Shown piece by piece: positions 1 to 4,810 of a stretch of 5,733 bases of DNA. The stretch covers positions 1-5,733 of the forward strand of contig JAJAYM010000056.1 of assembly GCA_027117675.1 (NCBI GenBank), written 5' to 3'. A program made the translations under genes and the position numbers. The notes under the pieces are model-generated. The model had not been told where the DNA came from. It did no database searches and saw only the letters and a program-made list of their open reading frames with translations. Numbering within the stretch: the first letter of the stretch is position 1; every line of letters begins with the position of its first letter. Source of the DNA: Actinomycetes bacterium. Lineage in GTDB: Bacteria; Actinomycetota; Actinomycetes; JAHEKZ01.

Positions 1-1176
1 GACGACAACCGCCTGATCGACCTCGGTGCCGGGATCGCTGTCGTCAATGTCGGTAACGCCGCCCCCACCGTCGTAGCCAACATCTGCGAACAAGCCGCCG
101 CCTTCACCCACACTTGTTTCATGGTGACGCCCTACGAGGGCTACGTAGCCGTCGCAGAGCAGCTCAACCGCCTCACTCCGGGTGACCACCCGAAGAAGAC
201 TGCGCTCTTCAACTCAGGCGCCGAGGCCGTCGAAAACGCCGTCAAGATCGCCAGGTATGCAACCGGTCGTTCGGCCGTCGTCGTCTTCGAGCACGCCTAC
301 CACGGGCGCACCAACCTGACGATGGCGCTGACGGCAAAGTCAATGCCGTACAAGTACAACTTTGGCCCGTTCGCCGGTGAGATTTACCGCGTCCCGCTCT
401 CCTACCCGTTCCGTTGGCCCACAGGTCCTGAGAACGCCGGCCGCGAGGGGCTGGAGCAGGCGATCAGCAAGATTGAGAAGGAGGTCGGTGCCGACCAGGT
501 CGCCGCGATCTTGATCGAGCCGATCGCCGGCGAGGGCGGTTTCATCGTTCCCGGTGATGGCTTCCTGGCCGGACTGGCCGACTACGCCAAAGCTAACGGC
601 ATTGTCTTCATCGCTGACGAGGTACAGACCGGGTTTGCTCGCACCGGTGAGATGTTCGCGTGTGACCACGACGGAGTCGTGCCCGACATCATCACCACTG
701 CCAAGGGCATCGCGGGTGGAATGCCACTCGCCGGAGTCACCGGTCGCGCGGATCTGATGGACGCCGTCCACGCCGGCGGTCTCGGCGGAACCTACGGAGG
801 CAACCCCGTCGCCTGTGCTGCGGCTCTCGGGGCCATCGCCGCGATCGAGGATCAAGACCTCGTGGCCAGTGCCCGCAGGATCGGCGAGATCATGCTGCCC
901 CGACTGGCTGAGATGCAGGCGAAGTACCCAGTGATCGGCGACGTCCGGGGTCGCGGCGCCATGCTCGCTGTCGAACTGGTCAAGCCGGGCACCCTTGAGC
1001 CAGCCACCGACGAGATCGCCTCGGTCGTGAAGCACTGTCATGCCGAAGGTGTGCTGGTGCTCACCGCTGGCACTTACGGCAACGTCTTGCGCTTCCTCCC
1101 ACCGCTGACCATGCCGGAGCCCCTCCTGGATGAGGCACTGACCATTATCGACAAGGCATTCGCGGCGCTTCCCTGA
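1..1176 (+). CDS. gabT: 4-aminobutyrate aminotransferase, 5'-truncated by window edge
   Basis: PLP-dependent class III aminotransferase expected to move the amino group of GABA to 2-oxoglutarate, giving succinate semialdehyde and glutamate in the cytoplasm. The frame is open from base 1. The first 40 codons (DNRLIDLGAGIAVVNVGN, then FTHTCFMVTPYEGY) are typical internal GabT sequence, so the ATG at 121 is an internal Met and not the start. Numbering from base 1, the sequence shows the PLP-phosphate loop NSGAEAVENAVK (about 71-82) and HAYHGRT (about 98-103). It also shows IEPIAGEGG, the PLP-pyridine Asp in IADEVQTGFARTG (Asp206), the Schiff-base Lys in TTAKGIAGGMPLAG (Lys235, bases 703-705), TYGGNPVACAAA, and LRFLPPLT near the C-terminus. 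The 391 visible residues suggest about 50 are missing compared with usual family length. Close paralogues act on 5-aminovalerate or other omega-amino acids, so substrate is family-level inference. No gabD is visible here. Confidence 0.93.
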   Translation, partial: DDNRLIDLGAGIAVVNVGNAAPTVVANICEQAAAFTHTCFMVTPYEGYVAVAEQLNRLTPGDHPKKTALFNSGAEAVENAVKIARYATGRSAVVVFEHAYHGRTNLTMALTAKSMPYKYNFGPFAGEIYRVPLSYPFRWPTGPENAGREGLEQAISKIEKEVGADQVAAILIEPIAGEGGFIVPGDGFLAGLADYAKANGIVFIADEVQTGFARTGEMFACDHDGVVPDIITTAKGIAGGMPLAGVTGRADLMDAVHAGGLGGTYGGNPVACAAALGAIAAIEDQDLVASARRIGEIMLPRLAEMQAKYPVIGDVRGRGAMLAVELVKPGTLEPATDEIASVVKHCHAEGVLVLTAGTYGNVLRFLPPLTMPEPLLDEALTIIDKAFAALP

Positions 1177-1231
1177 TTCTCGGTGGCCTGATTCTGGGTG
1201 GGCTAGCTCTTGATGGCCTGCTTCCCGAGGG
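1172..1231 (+). repeat. Degenerate 15-bp tandem repeat across the gabT stop
   Basis: Four consecutive 15-base units in exact register. Unit 1 is CCTGATTCTCGGTGG (1172-1186) and unit 2 is CCTGATTCTGGGTGG (1187-1201), with one difference between them. Unit 3 is GCTAGCTCTTGATGG (1202-1216) and unit 4 is CCTGCTTCCCGAGGG (1217-1231), matching unit 2 at about 9 and 10 of 15 positions. The gabT stop TGA (1174-1176) lies inside unit 1. Units 1 and 2 are clearly a duplication; units 3 and 4 are decayed copies or coincidence. I see no strong terminator hairpin with a T-tract here. Confidence 0.6.
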
Positions 1232-1264
1232 GCTGAGCAACTGTCGCAAATCTCGTTGACGGTG

Positions 1265-1278
1265 TCGAGTTCACTCGA
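1265..1278. promoter_or_regulatory. Short palindrome upstream of the EAL-GAF gene (possible operator)
   Basis: TCGAGT-TC-ACTCGA is a perfect 6-bp inverted repeat with a 2-base centre, in the gap between gabT and the EAL-GAF gene. A TTGACG hexamer sits just before it (1256-1261), but no good -10 box follows at normal spacing, so the promoter is not established. A regulator-binding role is a guess from symmetry and position only. Confidence 0.25.
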
Positions 1279-1315
1279 TCGGCTTACGGTTGACCTCGTT
1301 GGCGCGTGCTTGGAG

Positions 1316-1354
1316 GGTGAAGCACGACGCGACCGCCCTGGGTGCCGCTTCACC
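1316..1354. repeat. 8-bp inverted repeat upstream of the EAL-GAF gene
   Basis: GGTGAAGC (1316-1323) is matched exactly by its reverse complement GCTTCACC (1347-1354) across a 23-base spacer. If transcribed it could form a long-loop hairpin about 90 bases before the EAL-GAF start codon. There is no T-tract after it, so it does not look like an intrinsic terminator. Confidence 0.3.
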
Positions 1355-1424
1355 TACCGGCGGGAACTGCCGACACTCGTATAGGGATCTTGCACATGGT
1401 GTTCCCGGTGCCGACGCGCGGAAC

Positions 1425-1430
1425 GAGGTG
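1425..1430 (+). promoter_or_regulatory. Ribosome binding site for the EAL-GAF gene
   Basis: GAGGTG lies 10 bases before the ATG at 1441. An in-frame TGA at 1429-1431 blocks any earlier start in this frame, so the ATG at 1441 is the first possible start and this site supports it. Confidence 0.6.
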
Positions 1431-1440
1431 AACACGGCAG

Positions 1441-2760
1441 ATGACCACGACCGGGGTTGGTACCGGTGTGTCACAGGGCACCGAGGGACTCCCCGACGCT
1501 GAGGAGTGTCGCGCCCTCGTCACCAGTGCGCTGCATCACGGTGCTCCGTCGATCGTCGCGCAGCCCATCCTGGGTCTAGCCTCTGGGCGAGTCGTAGCCT
1601 ACGAAGCCCTCTCTCGGTTCAGCGCCGAGTTGCCTTCCTACTCCCCAGATGTCTGGTTCTCGATGGCGCACCAGTGCGATCTGGGCCCGATGTTCGAAGC
1701 GCGGGCTGTCAACCTTGCGATCCGTGCGGGGGCGCAGCGGCCCGAAGGCACGCTGCTGTCGGTCAATGTGAGCCCATCAGTGTTGAGTACCCGCGAGCTG
1801 CACGACGTCTTGCCCTTCGACCTGTCCGGTCTGCAGTTTGAGATCACTGAAAAAGAGGTGGTCGCTGACGGCGATCAGTTCCAGCTGGTCCTCAAGGCGC
1901 TCCGCGATCGCGGCGCTCGCGTCGCCGTCGACGATGTCGGTGAGGGATATGCCGGGCTGCAACGGGTGTTGGCACTCTCCCCCGACGTGATCAAGCTCGA
2001 CCGATCCCTGGTGACCGGAGTTGAGTCCGAGCCGGTCAAGGCCGCCCTTGTCGAAGCCATCGTCAGGTACGCAGGCAAGGTCGGTGCCGAGGTGTGCGCC
2101 GAAGGCGTTGAGAACCTCGACGACCTCTATGCGCTGGCCGACCTTGACGTCGCCGAGGCCCAAGGGTGGGTGATCGGCATGCCATCATCGACCTTTGAGC
2201 CGGCGAGCGAGGCAGCGTCCCTCACCTGTCAAAGCTCGTACCAGCGGACGCTCGCGCTTGGCTCACGCGCACCAGGGCAGGACACCACGGCGCTAGAGAA
2301 GCTGCTGACCGACCTGGTGGACTGCTCGAACCTCGACCGGCTGGCCCGGATGACCGGACCCATCGGCGACCACCTGCTTTGCGACCTCGCCGAGATCTCG
2401 TTCATCGACCCAGGTGGTGAACACATCCAGGGCATCGGAGCCTTGGCGTGGCGGCCGGAGGGACAGCGCTATGCCCTCGCCGACTTCCCGATGACCCGGC
2501 GATGCATGGAGACCCTTGAGATCATGACCGTTGACCTCGTTGACCCTCAGGCTGACAGCGCCGAGCGGGAGTGGATGAAGGTTCAAGGCGTCACGACCAT
2601 GATCGGAATCCCGGTCATGGCTGCCGGTAAGGTTGTCGGGCTCTTGGAGTGTTCACGCAAAGTTCCCGCCCCGTGGTCCCGGCTCCAGTTGCGGCATGCG
2701 CGCATCATCGCCACTGATCTCGCCCCGGTGATCAGCAGCTTGCAGAGCCAACAGCAGTAG
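1441..2760 (+). CDS. EAL-domain c-di-GMP phosphodiesterase with C-terminal GAF domain
   Basis: Predicted cytoplasmic enzyme that linearises cyclic di-GMP to pGpG. The 439-residue protein has an EAL domain at about 25-255 and a GAF-like domain at about 284-435; no membrane segment or signal peptide is seen. The expected EAL ligands are all present: Glu55 (YEALSRF), Asn109 (SVNVSP), Glu134 (EITEKE), Asp164 and Asp165 (VAVDDVGEGY), Lys185 (VIKLDR), Glu221 (AEGVEN) and Gln241 (AQGWVIGMP). Loop 6 is atypical: family consensus DDFGTGYSSL reads DDVGEGYAGL, so activity may be altered or conditional. The GAF call rests on its overall pattern, including the ITTMIGIPV-like core VTTMIGIPVMAAGKVVGLLE at about 384-403; its ligand is unknown. 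GAF after EAL is less common than GAF before it. It follows gabT by 264 bases on the same strand, probably as a separate transcript, and converges with the saccharopine dehydrogenase gene. Confidence 0.88.
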   Translation: MTTTGVGTGVSQGTEGLPDAEECRALVTSALHHGAPSIVAQPILGLASGRVVAYEALSRFSAELPSYSPDVWFSMAHQCDLGPMFEARAVNLAIRAGAQRPEGTLLSVNVSPSVLSTRELHDVLPFDLSGLQFEITEKEVVADGDQFQLVLKALRDRGARVAVDDVGEGYAGLQRVLALSPDVIKLDRSLVTGVESEPVKAALVEAIVRYAGKVGAEVCAEGVENLDDLYALADLDVAEAQGWVIGMPSSTFEPASEAASLTCQSSYQRTLALGSRAPGQDTTALEKLLTDLVDCSNLDRLARMTGPIGDHLLCDLAEISFIDPGGEHIQGIGALAWRPEGQRYALADFPMTRRCMETLEIMTVDLVDPQADSAEREWMKVQGVTTMIGIPVMAAGKVVGLLECSRKVPAPWSRLQLRHARIIATDLAPVISSLQSQQQ

Positions 2761-2763
2761 GCA

Positions 2764-2791
2764 TCGTCTAGTCAGAGCGCCGACTAGCTGA
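2764..2791. terminator. Possible bidirectional terminator hairpin between convergent genes
   Basis: CTAGTC (2768-2773) and GACTAG (2782-2787) form a perfect 6-bp stem around an 8-base loop. Past one mismatch and a G-T wobble the pairing can continue to 2764 and 2791. It sits between the stop of the plus-strand EAL-GAF gene (2760) and the stop of the minus-strand dehydrogenase (2784-2786, inside the stem), where a shared terminator is expected. The stem is short and AT-containing and no T-tract follows, so this is a weak call driven mainly by position. Confidence 0.3.
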
Positions 2792-4007
2792 CCGACGCCG
2801 GTGTCTCCTCGCGCATCGCCCACGGCGACCCGTACTCGACCAGCTTGTCGAGGAATGGCTTGGACGCAAAGGCCTCAGCACCGAGCACGCCAACGCCAGA
2901 CCAGGTGCCCTCCGCCAGCAGCTCCAGAGCGATGACCGGATTGATCGCCGTCTGCCAGACGACAGCTTGCGACCCGTACTCCTTCATCGTCCATTCGTTG
3001 TCGACGACGTGGTACAGGTACACCTGGCGGGGCTGGTGGTCCTTGCCGGTACCGGTCACCCACGTACCGGCGCAAGTCTTGCCGCTCATGCGGTCGCCGA
3101 GAGTGGCCGGATCAGGCAGGAGCGCCGCGATCACGTCGCGCGGACTCACGTCGACGCCTCCCACTGCCACCTTGTCGGTCCGATCGAGGCCAAGCTTGTG
3201 GATCACCTTCAAGACATCGATGAACTCTTCCCCAAGGCCATACTTGAACGTGGCTCGCTTGCAGTCGACCCACCGCGGGATGAGCAGAACCTCTTCGTGC
3301 TCGACGTTGACGCATTCGACCGGCCCGATGCCCCCGGGAAACTCGAAGACCTCTGGCTCAGAAAACGGCGGTGTGGTGAACCAGCCCTTGTCCTTCTCCC
3401 AGATCACGGGAGGATTCAGGCACTCCTCGATCGTTGTCCAGATGGAGAAGGACGGCGCGAATGTGAAGCCATCTACTTCGAGATTTGCGCCATCACGCAC
3501 ACCGACCTCGTCGATTTCACTGAAGAGTTCGTCGGCCGCATATTTGGCGAAGATGTCCGAGAGTCCGGGCTCAACGCCAACACCCACGAGCGCAAGACGG
3601 CCTGCCGACTCCCATTCACCAGCGACCGCGAACTGCTCATCGCCCAACTTGACGCCGGTCTTTGAGTACGGCTCGGTCGCATGCGGGCGCGACAGCGACA
3701 TGGCCATGTCGAGGTAGTCGGCTCCAGCCGCGAAGGCCCCATTGAAGATCGGTAGCACGAACCGCGGGTCGACGGCGTTCAAAACGTGCGTCGCATGGTG
3801 GCGTCTAGCCAGCTCGGTGACCGACTCCGCGCTCGAGGCGTCGACCTGGTCGGCCACGAGGCGTGGGTCATTGACCTGTGCCACCGCCCGCGCAGCACGC
3901 GACCGGTCGTAGGCGGCGACCACCATCGTCTCGAAGAAGCCGCGACGGGCAGCGATGGGAACAGCCGCCGACCCAACACCACCTGCTCCGACTAGCAGGA
4001 TGCGCAT
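2784..4007 (-). CDS. Saccharopine dehydrogenase-family protein (Lys9/LYS1-like)
   Basis: Predicted cytoplasmic NAD(P)-dependent oxidoreductase of 407 residues, about the usual length of stand-alone family members. An N-terminal Rossmann fold opens with MRILLVGAGGVGSAAVP (GxGxxG at 7-12). HVLNAVDPRF (about 74-83) and GADYLDMA (about 95-102) follow, then the family-typical VGVGVEPGLSDIFAKYA (about 141-157). The mixed alpha/beta substrate domain follows, and the end FLDKLVEYGSPW (385-396) preceded by GVGVLGAEAF also fits the family. Members include saccharopine dehydrogenase (glutamate-forming), which splits saccharopine to 2-aminoadipate semialdehyde and glutamate, and carboxynorspermidine dehydrogenase. 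I cannot choose between these from sequence. The start is the ATG at 4005-4007, supported by GGAAGGA 8 bases upstream. gabT nearby makes lysine or amine breakdown plausible, but they are on opposite strands and not one operon. No lysine-ketoglutarate reductase or polyamine decarboxylase is visible. Confidence 0.85.
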   Translation of the reverse strand: MRILLVGAGGVGSAAVPIAARRGFFETMVVAAYDRSRAARAVAQVNDPRLVADQVDASSAESVTELARRHHATHVLNAVDPRFVLPIFNGAFAAGADYLDMAMSLSRPHATEPYSKTGVKLGDEQFAVAGEWESAGRLALVGVGVEPGLSDIFAKYAADELFSEIDEVGVRDGANLEVDGFTFAPSFSIWTTIEECLNPPVIWEKDKGWFTTPPFSEPEVFEFPGGIGPVECVNVEHEEVLLIPRWVDCKRATFKYGLGEEFIDVLKVIHKLGLDRTDKVAVGGVDVSPRDVIAALLPDPATLGDRMSGKTCAGTWVTGTGKDHQPRQVYLYHVVDNEWTMKEYGSQAVVWQTAINPVIALELLAEGTWSGVGVLGAEAFASKPFLDKLVEYGSPWAMREETPASVS

Positions 4008-4009
4008 GA

Positions 4010-4022
4010 GGAAAGTCCTTCC
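4010..4022 (-). promoter_or_regulatory. Ribosome binding site of the dehydrogenase gene, in a small hairpin
   Basis: On the minus strand GGAAGGA (4022-4016) lies 8 bases before the ATG at 4007, a strong Shine-Dalgarno match that fixes the start. The site reads GGAAG-GAC-TTTCC, so GGAAG can pair with TTTCC (one G-U pair) around a 3-base loop, partly hiding the ribosome site. The RBS itself is well supported; the hairpin is short and its regulatory effect is speculative. Confidence 0.55.
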
Positions 4023-4026
4023 GTCT

Positions 4027-4039
4027 CGGGCGAAGCCCG
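4027..4039 (-). repeat. GC-rich mini-hairpin in the dehydrogenase leader
   Basis: CGGGC-TTC-GCCCG on the minus strand is a perfect 5-bp GC stem with a triloop. It stands a few bases upstream of the ribosome binding site of the dehydrogenase gene. It has no T-tract after it, so it is not a clear terminator; it may be a leader structure or chance in GC-rich DNA. Confidence 0.35.
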
Positions 4040-4094
4040 TCAGCGCGAACTCTTCGGAGGGTGGTCCCCCGATCCAGGGCTCGGCCGCGCGACG

Positions 4095-4100
4095 ATACTA
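4095..4100 (-). promoter_or_regulatory. Candidate -10 box for the dehydrogenase gene
   Basis: TAGTAT on the minus strand (4100-4095) fits the actinobacterial -10 pattern TANNNT. Initiation about 7 bases on would give a leader of roughly 80 bases before the ATG at 4007. No convincing -35 hexamer is present 16-18 bases upstream, so this is tentative. Confidence 0.35.
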
Positions 4101-4128
4101 ACCTGCGTCATGCGTCTTACTGGTTAGT
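4097..4128. repeat. 7-bp inverted repeat over the DUF5317 stop and the candidate promoter
   Basis: ACTAACC (4097-4103) and GGTTAGT (4122-4128) are perfect reverse complements separated by 18 bases. One arm contains the TAA stop of the DUF5317 gene (4124-4126). The other overlaps the candidate -10 box of the dehydrogenase gene. It could be a weak terminator, an operator or chance; no T-tract supports termination. Confidence 0.35.
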
Positions 4129-4810
4129 GGGTCTCCATCGCGGTACTAATGACGGCCGGCCGGGCTGCCGAGTGGCGGGGACCGATTCGAGGCTCTGGTG
4201 CCTGCCCAGCCTCAGCTGCTGACGCGGCGGGCACCTGGCTCTCGCCAGCAGCGAGGGCATCCACTGGCAGCTGCCACGGCTTCTTGACCAGGCGGGATCC
4301 CGCAATCTTGTGAGCCCCGTAGAAGACGCCAAACACGATCAGCGCATCGCCGAAACTGAACACGTTCGCGAAGGGAAGTGGCTCTGGCCACACGAAGATG
4401 TCGCCGAAAACTGGCAACACCGAATCCTTGATAACACCTGAGTTACTGAACTCACCCTTGGCGACCTCGATGCCGGCCATCTCCAGTGCCGGCTTGGACG
4501 CTGGCAGCTGGCCCCCGTTCAGAGCGATCGTGACGCCGTTCATCGCGCCACCTGCGGCGATGACGAGCAAACCGGGGATCCGCCAGTTGATGGCCACGAA
4601 TACACCCGCGGCGACGTAGGTCGCCATGTGGACGACTTCGAGCATGGTGCGGTCGGCGTCCGGAAAGACCTCGATGATCAAGATCTGGGACAGGAGCGCG
4701 ACGACCAAGATCCACCACGCCTTGAATCGAACGAAGGCCAGCCGCGACATTTTCCCACCAAAGAAGGCCGGCGTGACCAGCGCGAGGATGCACAGCACCA
4801 GAACGAGCAT
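4124..4810 (-). CDS. DUF5317 family multi-pass membrane protein
   Basis: Integral membrane protein of 228 residues and unknown function. Hydrophobic segments appear at about 2-18, 32-49, 61-75, 78-97 and 148-168, giving roughly five membrane spans. Between the last two lies a loop with NGGQLPAS (98-105) and then VFGDIFVWPEPLPFANVFSFGD (about 134-155). The NGG-x-(L/M)-P-x-S and GD-x(n)-P-x-P-x-x-N-V-F-S-x-GD pattern is what I recall for DUF5317, so the family call is from memory. The tail from about 180 is Ala/Pro/Glu-rich, low in complexity and probably cytoplasmic. The ATG (4808-4810) shares one base with the TGA of the upstream GGDEF-EAL gene (TGATG). A GGGGAG site lies 6 bases before it inside that gene, so the two are one operon with likely translational coupling. 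This hints at a role near c-di-GMP signalling at the membrane, but no partner or substrate can be read from the sequence. Confidence 0.75.
   Translation of the reverse strand: MLVLVLCILALVTPAFFGGKMSRLAFVRFKAWWILVVALLSQILIIEVFPDADRTMLEVVHMATYVAAGVFVAINWRIPGLLVIAAGGAMNGVTIALNGGQLPASKPALEMAGIEVAKGEFSNSGVIKDSVLPVFGDIFVWPEPLPFANVFSFGDALIVFGVFYGAHKIAGSRLVKKPWQLPVDALAAGESQVPAASAAEAGQAPEPRIGPRHSAARPAVISTAMETH

Noticed and set aside
121..123. ATG at 121 as the gabT start
   Set aside because: The same frame is open to base 1 and encodes typical GabT sequence upstream, so this Met (FTHTCFMVTPYEGY) is internal.
1289..1301. GTTGACCTCGTTG in the gap, repeated at 2530-2542 inside the EAL-GAF gene
   Set aside because: One 13-base match in a window of this size and GC content is close to chance expectation, and the second copy simply encodes VDLV.
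340..1353. 337-codon open frame on the minus strand opposite gabT
   Set aside because: It is antisense to a clearly conserved gabT. Its composition (His-, Arg- and Gly-rich, no recognisable motif) is that of a high-GC shadow frame.
1362..1385. GGGAACT followed by CGTATAG as an ECF sigma-type promoter
   Set aside because: Only about 9 bases separate GGGAACT from CGTA, too short for the usual spacing of roughly 15-17.
1290..1502. 70-codon plus-strand frame leading into the EAL-GAF gene
   Set aside because: It begins with TTG, has no clear ribosome site or conserved motif, and overlaps the EAL-GAF start out of frame.
2845..3717. 290- and 232-codon plus-strand frames opposite the dehydrogenase gene
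   Set aside because: Both lie within the saccharopine dehydrogenase gene on the other strand, are Ser/Thr/Pro- or Asp/Arg-rich without domains, and overlap each other.
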